Assembly (NCBI GenBank): GCA_905234475.1
Contig: CAJOHX010000001.1
Span: 62,001-126,000 of the forward strand
From: an uncultured Bacteroidales bacterium
GTDB taxonomy: Bacteria; Bacteroidota; Bacteroidia; Bacteroidales; UBA932
DNA length: 64,000 nt
Direction: 5' to 3'
A program made the position numbers and the translations under genes. The notes beneath the pieces are model-generated. The model was given only the letters and a program-made list of their open reading frames with translations, was not told where the DNA came from and ran no database searches. Positions 16,940-24,893 of this stretch are shown here, in pieces (position 1 is the first letter of the stretch; the number at the start of each line of letters is the position of its first letter).

Positions 16940-19537
16940 ATGGCAAAGAAAGGCGAAGATACCCCGATGCTGAAGCAGTATTTCAGCATCAAGGCGCAGC
17001 ACCCCGAGGCGATCCTGCTGTATCGCGTCGGGGACTTCTATGAGACGTATTCCGACGACGCCGTGCTTGCGAGCAAGGTGCTCGGACTCGTGCTCACGCG
17101 CCGCTCCAACGGCGACAAGGGGGACACGCCCATGGCGGGATTCCCGCACCACGCCATCGAAGGGTACCTGCAGAAGCTCGTCCGCGCGGGCTACAAGGTC
17201 GCCATCTGCGACCAGCTCGAGGATCCCGCGCTGGTCAAGAACAAGCTCGTCAAGCGCGGCATCACGGAGATCCTCACCCCCGGCATCGCCTTCGGTGAAG
17301 GCATGCTCGACCAGAAGGAGCACAACTATCTCGCCGGCCTGACCTTCGAGGGGCAGAGCTGCGGCGCCGCCTTCCTGGACGTGTCCACCGGGACCTTCCA
17401 GGTGGCGCAGGGCTCCATCGACTACATCGGTACCCTGCTGAGCTCGCTCCAGCCGCGCGAGCTGGTGGTCCAGCGCGACGTGCTGCGCGCCGTCCGGGAG
17501 CGTTTCGGGGACTATTACATCACGGGCCTGGACGAATGGGCCTTCGTGCAGGACGCCGCCGTCGAGCGGCTCTGCAAGCAGCTGAAAGTCAAGTCCTTGA
17601 AGGGCTTCGCCATCGACGGTTTCCCGCTGGCGGTCTGCTCCGCCGGGGCCCTGCTGGTGTACCTGGAGCAGACGGAGCACGCGGGCCTGGGGAACATCTG
17701 TTCAATCGGCCGCATCGACGAGGAGAAGTTCGTGTGGATGGACAAGTTCACCTTCCGCAACCTCGAGATCTTCCAGAGCAACGCCGGGCGCGAGGGGGTG
17801 GCGCTGGTCGATGTGATCGACCGCTGCTGCACCCCGATGGGCGCTCGCCTGCTGCGCCAGTGGCTGGCTATGCCGGTGATGGACATCAAGGAGCTGGAGG
17901 CCCGCTACGACGTGGTCCAGCTGCTCCATGACAATGAGGAGATGCTCGAAGAGCTGCGGGGCTACCTCGGCGAGGTGGGTGACCTGGAGCGCATCATTTC
18001 CCGGGCCGCCACGGGCAAGATTCTCCCGCGGGAGGTCCGCCAGCTGGGCCGCTCGCTGGGCCGGATGGACCCCATCCGCGAATTGTGCGGCAGCACCGGC
18101 TGCGCCGCCCTGGACAAGCTCATCGGCGGCATGCGCAACACCGACAAGCTGCTCGCCCGCATCACCGCTACGCTCGCGGAGGATGCCTCCCAGCTGGGTA
18201 AGGGCGACGTGATCGCCCCCGGTGTAGATAAGCAGCTGGACGAGCTGCGCGCCATCTCGCGCGGCGGCAAGGAGTACCTGCTGGAAATGCAGCAGCGCGA
18301 GAGCGAGCGCACCGGGATCACCTCCCTCAAGATCAGCTACAACAACGTCTTCGGCTATTATATCGAAGTCCGCAACACCTTCCGCGACAAGGTCCCGTCG
18401 GAGTGGATCCGCAAGCAGACGCTCGTCTCCGCGGAGCGCTACATCACTCCGGAGCTGAAGGAATACGAGGAGAAGATCCTCGGCGCCGAAGCCGCCATCT
18501 ACGAGATTGAGAGCCGCCTGTACGGACAGCTCGTGGAGCAGGTGCAGGCCGCCATCCGGGACATTCAGGAGAACTGCCGGCTGCTCTCGCGGCTCGACGT
18601 CCTGCAGGGCTTCGCCCGCCAGGCCATCGACCGCACCTACTGCCGGCCCGTCGTGGACAAGAGCCTGGTGCTGGACATCAAGGCCGGGCGGCATCCCGTC
18701 ATCGAGACGCTTATGCCCGTGGGCGAAGAGTACGTCCCCAACGACATCCGCATGGACAGCAAGGGGGAGCAGATCATCATCCTGACCGGCCCCAACATGG
18801 CCGGCAAATCCGCCCTGCTGCGCCAGACGGCGCTCATCGTGCTGCTGGCCCAGGTGGGATCGTTTGTCCCTGCCACGTCGGCGCAGATCGGCTATTTCGA
18901 CAAGATTTTCACGCGCGTCGGCGCGACGGACAACATTTCCCGCGGGGAGTCCACCTTCATGGTTGAGATGCTTGAGACCTCGATGATCATGCACAATCTC
19001 AGCGCCCGTTCGCTGGTGCTGCTCGACGAGATCGGCCGCGGCACCTCCACCTACGACGGCATGTCCATCGCCCGCGCCCTGGTGGAGTACATACACACCA
19101 ACGGCAAGGGCGCCAAGACCCTCTTCGCGACGCACTACCACGAGCTCAACGACCTCGAGGGGCAGTACCCCCGCGTCAAGAACTACCACATCGCGGTGAA
19201 AGAAGAAGGAAAGAATGTGATTTTCCTCCGGAAACTCCAGCCCGGCGGCGTCGCGCACAGCTTCGGCATCCACGTGGCGCGCCTCGCGGGCATGCCGCGC
19301 GAGGTCATCGACTCCGCCGAGAAGACCCTGCGCGACCTGGAGCGGCGCGAGAAGCACGCCAGCGCCATGGCCATGGAGGACGACGGCTCCGTCCAGCTCT
19401 CCTTCTTCCAGCTGGACGATCCCACGCTGACCTCCCTGAAGGAGAAGCTCGAAGCCGCCGACCTCAACAACATGACCCCGCTCCAGGCCTTCGACCTCCT
19501 GCGTTCGCTGAAGGTCGAACTCGGTCTCAACGATTGA
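16940..19537 (+). CDS. mutS: DNA mismatch repair protein MutS
   Basis: An 865-residue MutS1. The mismatch-reading motif GDFYETY is near the N-terminus; the ATPase has Walker A GPNMAGKS from G617, Walker B LLDEIGRGTST and the signature ATHYHEL. It recognises base mismatches and small loops and recruits MutL. The start was set at ATG 16940 because the upstream ATG at 16910 falls in the promoter. The last codons (LRSLKVELG) are echoed after the stop by a similar stretch at 19583-19615. Confidence 0.97.
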   Translation: MAKKGEDTPMLKQYFSIKAQHPEAILLYRVGDFYETYSDDAVLASKVLGLVLTRRSNGDKGDTPMAGFPHHAIEGYLQKLVRAGYKVAICDQLEDPALVKNKLVKRGITEILTPGIAFGEGMLDQKEHNYLAGLTFEGQSCGAAFLDVSTGTFQVAQGSIDYIGTLLSSLQPRELVVQRDVLRAVRERFGDYYITGLDEWAFVQDAAVERLCKQLKVKSLKGFAIDGFPLAVCSAGALLVYLEQTEHAGLGNICSIGRIDEEKFVWMDKFTFRNLEIFQSNAGREGVALVDVIDRCCTPMGARLLRQWLAMPVMDIKELEARYDVVQLLHDNEEMLEELRGYLGEVGDLERIISRAATGKILPREVRQLGRSLGRMDPIRELCGSTGCAALDKLIGGMRNTDKLLARITATLAEDASQLGKGDVIAPGVDKQLDELRAISRGGKEYLLEMQQRESERTGITSLKISYNNVFGYYIEVRNTFRDKVPSEWIRKQTLVSAERYITPELKEYEEKILGAEAAIYEIESRLYGQLVEQVQAAIRDIQENCRLLSRLDVLQGFARQAIDRTYCRPVVDKSLVLDIKAGRHPVIETLMPVGEEYVPNDIRMDSKGEQIIILTGPNMAGKSALLRQTALIVLLAQVGSFVPATSAQIGYFDKIFTRVGATDNISRGESTFMVEMLETSMIMHNLSARSLVLLDEIGRGTSTYDGMSIARALVEYIHTNGKGAKTLFATHYHELNDLEGQYPRVKNYHIAVKEEGKNVIFLRKLQPGGVAHSFGIHVARLAGMPREVIDSAEKTLRDLERREKHASAMAMEDDGSVQLSFFQLDDPTLTSLKEKLEAADLNNMTPLQAFDLLRSLKVELGLND

Positions 19538-19584
19538 GGGGGCGTACCCCCTCAAGCTCCCCTGCGTCACTTCGTTCCGAAGCT
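19538..19584 (+). repeat. GGGGGCGT...CCCCC palindromic element
   Basis: Right after the mutS stop, a hairpin (gggggcgtaccccct) is followed by cctgcgtcacttcgttccga. A clear relative lies inside hydF at 52711-52755, so this is a second repeat family. It could double as a mutS terminator. Confidence 0.6.
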
Positions 19585-19615
19585 GCGTTCGCTGAAGGCT
19601 GAGCTGGGCGTTTAG
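19583..19615 (+). pseudogene. Partial duplicate of the mutS 3' end
   Basis: Sixteen bases (19583-19598) repeat 19499-19514 exactly, and the continuation still reads LRSLKAELGV then stop, compared with LRSLKVELGLND in mutS. It looks like a remnant of the gene end, split off by the repeat between the two copies. Confidence 0.5.
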
Positions 19616-19632
19616 CTCTCGTTTTCTGAACC

Positions 19633-19652
19633 GGTTGCCGAGCCTGTCGAGG
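19633..19652 (+). repeat. Repeat ggttgccgagcctgtcgagg
   Basis: A short dispersed repeat. Related copies at 20584, 20623 and 20881 lie inside the sigma-partner gene. Confidence 0.6.
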
Positions 19653-19673
19653 CATGCGGATTGATTTTTTATT

Positions 19674-19702
19674 CGGGCAGTTTTTCGGAAGTTTTCCGTT
19701 AT
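19674..19702 (+). promoter_or_regulatory. Candidate ECF-sigma promoter of the sigma gene
   Basis: CGGGCAGTTTTTCGG followed by TCCGTTAT, with the two blocks 21 bases apart start to start. The same pair recurs before serpin 3 (21655-21684). TATCTTGG at its end could also be read as a weak housekeeping -7 box, so the assignment is open. Confidence 0.45.
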
Positions 19703-19734
19703 CTTGGTGAAGATTCTTCAAAACACGCGTGTTG

Positions 19735-20310
19735 ATGAGTGAGAAGGGCTTGGTTCGCCGGTGCCGTGCCGGCGAACCGGAAGCCAAAAGAGAGATGTAC
19801 GAGACTTACGCAGGGCGTTTGCTGGCTGTGTGCCGGAGGTATGTCCAGGACGTAGACCGGGCCCGGGACTTGGTGCATGACACATTCCTCAAGGCCTGGG
19901 ATACGATGGATTCCTTCCGACCCCGCCGGGCCGGTTCGCTGGGCGCCTGGCTTTCGCAGATTGCCGCCCACCTGGCCGTGGACGAACTGCGGCGCCGGAA
20001 ACTGCTTGTGCTGGAGGAAGATGCGTCATTCGCCGGCCCCGTCCGGCGAATCTCCCGGGAGGAAGAAGCCCCGGTGGATCCGGAACACCTGCGGAAGGTG
20101 CCCGTCGAGGAGCTGATCGAGCTGATTGCCTCGCTGCCGGAGGGTTACCGGGCGGTGTTCAACCTCTTTTGCCTGGACGGGTATTCCCACCGGGAGATCG
20201 CACGCATGCTCGGCATCACGGAGAAGACTTCACAGACTCAATACCTCAAGGCGAGGCGCAAACTGGCCGCGATAATCGCGGCGAAATATGGAAGTGATGA
20301 AAAGGATTAA
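19735..20310 (+). CDS. RNA polymerase sigma factor, ECF family
   Basis: A 191-residue sigma-70-family factor. Region 2 has RDLVHDTFLKAWDTMDSF; region 4 has LPEGYRAVFNLFCLDGYSH and the helix-turn-helix HREIARMLGITEKTSQTQY. The linker between them (VLEEDASFAGPVRRISREEE) is partly encoded by a palindromic repeat at 20025-20054. ATG 19735 was chosen; GTG and TTG codons lie just upstream. The gene overlaps the downstream membrane protein, its probable regulator. Confidence 0.93.
   Translation: MSEKGLVRRCRAGEPEAKREMYETYAGRLLAVCRRYVQDVDRARDLVHDTFLKAWDTMDSFRPRRAGSLGAWLSQIAAHLAVDELRRRKLLVLEEDASFAGPVRRISREEEAPVDPEHLRKVPVEELIELIASLPEGYRAVFNLFCLDGYSHREIARMLGITEKTSQTQYLKARRKLAAIIAAKYGSDEKD
20025..20054 (+). 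repeat. Palindromic repeat inside the sigma gene
   Basis: Differs by one base in 30 from the intergenic copy at 43011-43040, and encodes SFAGPVRRIS in the region 2-4 linker. Confidence 0.8.
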
Positions 20311-21643
20311 GAAACAGGATTGGACGCAGGTCCTGCAGGAGCGGCTGCAGGACGCTGAACTGACCTCCCCGTCATTTGCCGATTTGATCGGCGAATCTCC
20401 GGAGTCCGTCCAGAATTCCCCGGTGTTTTCGGGACAACCCCTTGCAAAAACAGGGGGTCTTCCCGGAAAGGGCGGCTTTTTCGGGACGGCCTCGCCCTGG
20501 CTCTGGGCCCTGGCGGGTGTCGCCGCCGCCCTCGTCGCCGGCCTGCTGATCTTCCGCCCCACGACTGTCATCCCCGATTCCCCGGTTGCTGAGCTTGTCG
20601 ATGCACCGATCCTCCCCGATTCGGTTGCTGAGCCTGTCGAAGCACCGTCATTCGCCGGCTCGTCCGGCGAATCTCCCGCCACAGTTCAGGGCGCCGGCCA
20701 TGCAGGACAGGTCTCCTCCACAAAAACGGCCCAAAACGTGGAGAAAAAGGCACAAACCGACACCCCGTCCACAAAACAGGGCCAAAATGAGGAAGAGACT
20801 CCGGATCATCCTTCGACATGCTCAGGATTCGCCCGGAATGACGAGACTACGGGGGCCAAAAACGAGACGGCTCCAGGGTCGGTTGCCGAGCCTGTCGAGG
20901 CAGTCGAAGGACCGTCTTTCGCCGGCTGGATCGATGAGCCGACCACCACGCGCCACCGGCCCCGGCTGGCGCTGCGGGTGCATGCCGCCACGGCGGGGAC
21001 ATTCGCCAGGTCCGGCGACATCAGTTTCAGGACTTTCAGTTGGGTGGAGAAGGATTATATCAGTGGTAGCCTTGGAGCCACGGACGGTTATGGCGCCATT
21101 GCTTCAAGTTTGGATACAGGAAACGAAACGAATCAGTCTTCGCAGTTGGTTCTTGTCACCTATAAGGAACAGGTCTACCGGGTCGTTCCCGTCGAGCGGG
21201 CGCCGACCCTTCCGGTCTCCTTCGGCGTGAGCGGAGAGCTGGACCTGTCGCGCCATTGGGCGCTGACCCTCGGTCTGGACTACACCCAGCGCGCAGGCTA
21301 CTGGCTGAGCAAGGATATACCCCAGTCGCTCTCGCTCCATTATTTGGGGTTCCCATTGGAAGCGCATTATCTGTTCTGGCCGGAGGGACGTTTCCGCCTG
21401 TATCTGGGCGGGGGCCTGAAGGTCGAGAAATGCATCCTGGCCAAGGGCGGCGAGCCTTTGAAGGACCCGTTCCTCTTCTCCTGGAACCTCCAGGGCGGCG
21501 CGGATTACCGCCTCGCACCCGGCATCCGGCTCTACGCTGCCCCGGTCTTCACCCAGTACTTCAACCACAGCGCCTACGCCAACACCTGGGACGACAAGTT
21601 CCAGCTGCAACTGCACGTCGGTCTGTCATTTGACTTGAAATAG
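20288..21643 (+). CDS. Membrane-anchored sigma partner with outer-membrane-type beta-barrel domain
   Basis: A 451-residue protein overlapping the sigma gene by 23 bases (an alternative ATG at 20297 gives 14). Residues 1-60 form a charged cytoplasmic-like segment as in anti-sigma proteins. One hydrophobic helix lies near residues 70-90 (WLWALAGVAAALVAGLLIF). A low-complexity linker of about 130 residues is built largely from palindromic repeats. The last 220 residues alternate as in an eight-stranded barrel (PorT/OmpA-like; WALTLGLDYTQRAGYW). This layout is common beside ECF sigma genes in Bacteroidota. An anti-sigma or signal-transfer role is inferred; no zinc-binding anti-sigma motif is visible. 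Confidence 0.75.
   Translation: MEVMKRIKKQDWTQVLQERLQDAELTSPSFADLIGESPESVQNSPVFSGQPLAKTGGLPGKGGFFGTASPWLWALAGVAAALVAGLLIFRPTTVIPDSPVAELVDAPILPDSVAEPVEAPSFAGSSGESPATVQGAGHAGQVSSTKTAQNVEKKAQTDTPSTKQGQNEEETPDHPSTCSGFARNDETTGAKNETAPGSVAEPVEAVEGPSFAGWIDEPTTTRHRPRLALRVHAATAGTFARSGDISFRTFSWVEKDYISGSLGATDGYGAIASSLDTGNETNQSSQLVLVTYKEQVYRVVPVERAPTLPVSFGVSGELDLSRHWALTLGLDYTQRAGYWLSKDIPQSLSLHYLGFPLEAHYLFWPEGRFRLYLGGGLKVEKCILAKGGEPLKDPFLFSWNLQGGADYRLAPGIRLYAAPVFTQYFNHSAYANTWDDKFQLQLHVGLSFDLK
20371..20399 (+). repeat. Palindromic repeat in coding sequence
   Basis: A copy with core gccgatttgatcggc, encoding SFADLIGES in the sigma-partner protein. Confidence 0.7.
20584..20607 (+). repeat. ggttgctgagc-type repeat in coding sequence
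   Basis: Encodes PVAELVDAP; part of a run of repeats in the linker of the sigma partner. Confidence 0.65.
20623..20646 (+). repeat. ggttgctgagc-type repeat in coding sequence
   Basis: Encodes SVAEPVEAP in the same frame as the copies at 20584 and 20881. Confidence 0.65.
20647..20674 (+). repeat. Palindromic repeat in coding sequence
   Basis: Directly abuts the repeat at 20623-20646; encodes SFAGSSGES. Confidence 0.75.
20881..20904 (+). repeat. ggttgccgagc-type repeat in coding sequence
   Basis: Encodes VAEPVEA, the third in-frame copy in the linker. Confidence 0.65.
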
Positions 21644-21654
21644 TTTTCATTTGC

Positions 21655-21684
21655 CGGGCAGTTTTCGGGACCGGAATCCGTTAT
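21655..21684 (+). promoter_or_regulatory. Candidate ECF-sigma promoter of serpin 3
   Basis: CGGGCAGTTTTCGGG followed by TCCGTTAT, 22 bases apart start to start, closely like the motif before the sigma gene at 19674-19702. The other two serpins lack it. Confidence 0.45.
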
Positions 21685-21708
21685 TTCTGCGGACAACAAC
21701 AAATAGCC

Positions 21709-22944
21709 ATGAGAAATCATATCGTTCTATTCCTGGCGGCAGTGTGCCTGGCCGTCGGATGTCAGAAACTGGAGCGCGAGGAGAATCTTCGCGGAGAGGA
21801 TCTCCAGCAGAGCATTCCCATCGAATTGACCAAGGGTGACCTCGGCGTCCGGGACGCCTCCAATGACTTTGGTCTCCGGACTTTCCGGCAGCTGTATGCG
21901 GATGACAGGAGCGGAGACGTCGCCTTCTCCCCGCTGAGCCTCTCGCTGGCGCTGGCCATGGTGGCCGACGGTGCGGAAGGCGAGACCTATAAGCAGTTTG
22001 CAGACGTCATCGGCTGGGGCAATGCCTCGCACGAGACCGTGGGCGGGTACTACAAGACGATGGTAGAAGGCCTCAAAACGGTCGACCCCAGCGTGCACTT
22101 CTCCAGCGCCAACTCGATCTGGGCGGCAAAGGGCCTGACGCTCAAGAAGCCGTTCGAGTCCCGGCTGAAGGAATATTTTGCCACCGAGAATTACCAGGTG
22201 GAATTCACTGCAGCAGCGACGCTGGACAAGATCAACAAATGGTGCTCGGACAAAACGGACGGCAAAATCCCGAAGATCCTGGACTCGTTGGATCCGGCCA
22301 CGGAACTGATGCTGATTAACGCACTGCTATACAAGGCCCCCTGGCGCCTTGACTGGGAGATTAAGCAAAACCGCAACTTCACCACGGCCAGCGGCACGAA
22401 AACGAAGAAGGATTATCTCTTTATCAAGGATCAGAGCCTTCGTTACGGCGATTACGGCGACTTCGAGATCGTCCGGCTCCCCTATGGCAACGGCGCGTAT
22501 ACGATGGATATCATCCTCCCGAGAGAAGGCAAATCCCTGGCCGGCGTCCTTGCGGCCATCGAGGCCGAAGACCTCGAGTACCCGGTCGGTTCGGCGGAAG
22601 TGACGGTATATCTGCCGAAATGGTCGACGTATTACTCAACGGGTGACAAACTGATCCCGGCGCTGCAGGCACAAGGCCTGACCCTGCCGTTCACCGGTTT
22701 TGCCGACTTCTCCGGCATCAGCGACACACCGCTGCTTATCAACATGATCAAGCAGGATGTCCAGATTGACGTGACCGAGAAGGGGACGGAGTTTGCCGCC
22801 GTGACCGTCGTCGCTATTGCGACAAGCGCATTCCCGCCCGTTACCCCGCCCAGGGCCACGGTCGATGCCGACAGGCCCTTCGCCTACGCCATCCGCGAGA
22901 ACACATCCGGCACCATCCTCCTCCTCGGAACGCTGACGAAATAA
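21709..22944 (+). CDS. Serpin lipoprotein 3
   Basis: A 411-residue serpin with a lipoprotein-like signal (LAVGC), the PIELTKGD stretch shared with serpins 1 and 2, core blocks VAFSPLSLSLALAMVADGA, INKWCSDKTDGKI and LINALLYKAPW, and hinge EKGTEFAAVTV. The reactive loop (VAIATSAFPPVTPPRA) again differs. It follows the sigma/partner pair by 65 bases and has a promoter motif similar to that of the sigma gene, so it may be a target of that factor. Confidence 0.95.
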   Translation: MRNHIVLFLAAVCLAVGCQKLEREENLRGEDLQQSIPIELTKGDLGVRDASNDFGLRTFRQLYADDRSGDVAFSPLSLSLALAMVADGAEGETYKQFADVIGWGNASHETVGGYYKTMVEGLKTVDPSVHFSSANSIWAAKGLTLKKPFESRLKEYFATENYQVEFTAAATLDKINKWCSDKTDGKIPKILDSLDPATELMLINALLYKAPWRLDWEIKQNRNFTTASGTKTKKDYLFIKDQSLRYGDYGDFEIVRLPYGNGAYTMDIILPREGKSLAGVLAAIEAEDLEYPVGSAEVTVYLPKWSTYYSTGDKLIPALQAQGLTLPFTGFADFSGISDTPLLINMIKQDVQIDVTEKGTEFAAVTVVAIATSAFPPVTPPRATVDADRPFAYAIRENTSGTILLLGTLTK

Positions 22945-22968
22945 AGAAATTTGCCAGGACGGAGGGGT

Positions 22969-24870
22969 CTATCGGTTCACGTAGACCTGCAGCTTCTCGT
23001 CGATCCGGGCGTTGATGCGGCCGGCGAGGGCCTGGCCCTTCGTGCCGAGGCCCGGGATGGAGAGCAGGTCGCCGGCGGCGGCCCGCAGGGACCCCAGCCC
23101 GATGTCACCGCCATCCACGGCATCATACAGCGCCTGGAGCACGCGGTCCAGGTCCGCCTCGCTCACCTTGTAGTTCCACTTGAGCGCCTGCGCATAGCTT
23201 ACGGGGCGCAGGTCGCGGTTCTGTGCGCAGTCGAACGGCTTGATGACCACGTCCGGGAATTCCCGGCGCAGGTCCGTCAGCTGTCCGGCCTGGGCGCGGT
23301 AGGCGGCGATCAGCTCGTCCACGCCGGTGACGCGGCCAGAGGACCGGGTCAGGGTGTTCTTGAAGCAGCTCAGCACATCGTTGTAGACCGGCACTACGGT
23401 GACCTGCGTCAGGCCGAGGCCCTTCGCCTTGCGGATCAAGCTTGCGAGGGCGCCCTCGCCGCTCAGCAGGCCGTCGCAGATCAGGCCGGAATCCTTGAGG
23501 TCGAGCTCGCGGACGGCCTTGCTCTTGCCGGAAGCCGGCGGCCCCATCACGATGGTCAGGGTGTTCTTCCCGTCGCGGAGGGCCTTCTGCGCCATGCGCT
23601 CGAGGATGTTGTCATAGACGATCTGCTCCGCTTCGCGGAAATCGGCGGCGTTCGTGCCCGTGTAGCCCAGGGGGCGGAAGAGGCTGCGCACCTCGTTGGG
23701 ATCCAGGGTGTTGGCGGCGGCGCCGAGGTACTTGTCGGTCAGCTGGACCAGGCGCTCCCGGGCCCATTTCGCGGCCGCGGCGCCCGTCAGCTGCGGCTGC
23801 GGCGCTTCGATGGAATAGGCGGAAGCCTGCGGCAGCATGCGCGTGTGGCGGCGGATGTCCATGACCTTCCCCTCGGCGAAATAGGTGTCGCCGGGCAGGT
23901 GGTAGCGGGCATTGCCGTCGGGGTCGGGGGTGAAGATCATCTCCGAGGCCTGGTCGCGGTCCACGTAGCGGACCCAGCCGCGCGGGGAGAGGTTGTATTC
24001 CCCGTCGCCCAGCACCGCGTTGACCACACAGTTGGTGTCCCACATCCGCTGGCCCACCTCGCAGTCGAAGTCGGTGTAGACGGTCTTGATGGGGTTGAGG
24101 TCGGCATAGGAGAGGTCCGCGAGGATGTCGGCGGAGGTGTAGTCCATCATCTCGCCCACATTGGTCGGCGACAGGATCAGGTCCACGTTTTTCGGCAGAT
24201 TGTCATAGAACACCGCCGCGGCGTGGGACGCCGTGCGCATGTTGTAGCCGCTGAGGTTGTCGTTGCCGTCGAAATGGCCCGCCTGCACGTACACGGCCTT
24301 GACCTTGCGGCCGAAGAGCTCCACCCCGCGCAGCGGGGAATACTCATCCGCGCCGGACTCGAACAGCTGCGACAGGCAGGTCATCATGCCGATGGCCACG
24401 ACGACCACCGAGTGGTCCTCGGCCTCGCTGAGAAGCTTGCGGTAGAACTTATAGCCTTCCGGGAGCTTCGACGGGTCGATGTCGCGGGGATACAGGTAGC
24501 TGCCGTCGGGGTTCTTGAACTCGACGAGCTTGCTGTAGGGGATGAAGTCGTAGGGGTTTTTGACCCCGTTGTGCTCCAGCGCGATGGGGATGTCCGGATG
24601 GCCGTAGAAACGGTTGAAGACATCCACCAGGACGGCGTTGCGGTCGCCTTCGCGGTCCACGATGACGCCCTTGAGGTCCACCAGGCCGTCCTCGATGTAG
24701 TGGTAGAGCATGACGATGGCGAACAGGTCGTCGGTGCAGCTGCCGAAGTCCGTGTCGAGGATCATCGGGATGGGCTGCCGGAGCTGATGGTAATTGCCAT
24801 ACTGAATGCCCTGCGCCCGGCAGCAAAGGGCCAGGGCGCAGAGCATAAGGGTGACTGCCAGTTTTTTCAT
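22969..24870 (-). CDS. Exported nucleoside hydrolase-like protein fused to a P-loop kinase-like domain
   Basis: A 633-residue protein with a signal peptide (LCALALCCRAQ). Residues 36-350 match the inosine-uridine nucleoside hydrolase fold: D39-T-D41...D47-D48 is the ribose/calcium aspartate cluster, and WDTNCVVNA replaces the usual HDP block (D278 kept, His lost). Residues 438-610 hold a Walker A motif, GPPASGKS (443-450), followed by a P-loop domain resembling zeta-toxin or small-kinase folds. An ATP-type domain on an exported protein is odd. It lies 23 bases downstream of the alkaline phosphatase gene, suggesting nucleotide or nucleoside salvage in the envelope. The substrate is unknown. 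Confidence 0.75.
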   Translation of the reverse strand: MKKLAVTLMLCALALCCRAQGIQYGNYHQLRQPIPMILDTDFGSCTDDLFAIVMLYHYIEDGLVDLKGVIVDREGDRNAVLVDVFNRFYGHPDIPIALEHNGVKNPYDFIPYSKLVEFKNPDGSYLYPRDIDPSKLPEGYKFYRKLLSEAEDHSVVVVAIGMMTCLSQLFESGADEYSPLRGVELFGRKVKAVYVQAGHFDGNDNLSGYNMRTASHAAAVFYDNLPKNVDLILSPTNVGEMMDYTSADILADLSYADLNPIKTVYTDFDCEVGQRMWDTNCVVNAVLGDGEYNLSPRGWVRYVDRDQASEMIFTPDPDGNARYHLPGDTYFAEGKVMDIRRHTRMLPQASAYSIEAPQPQLTGAAAAKWARERLVQLTDKYLGAAANTLDPNEVRSLFRPLGYTGTNAADFREAEQIVYDNILERMAQKALRDGKNTLTIVMGPPASGKSKAVRELDLKDSGLICDGLLSGEGALASLIRKAKGLGLTQVTVVPVYNDVLSCFKNTLTRSSGRVTGVDELIAAYRAQAGQLTDLRREFPDVVIKPFDCAQNRDLRPVSYAQALKWNYKVSEADLDRVLQALYDAVDGGDIGLGSLRAAAGDLLSIPGLGTKGQALAGRINARIDEKLQVYVNR

Positions 24871-24893
24871 AATCCGATTAGGGCAGAAAACGG

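Noticed and set aside
20371..20904. CRISPR-like array in the sigma-partner gene
   Set aside because: The repeats belong to different families, are unevenly spaced and are translated; there are no uniform spacers and no cas genes.
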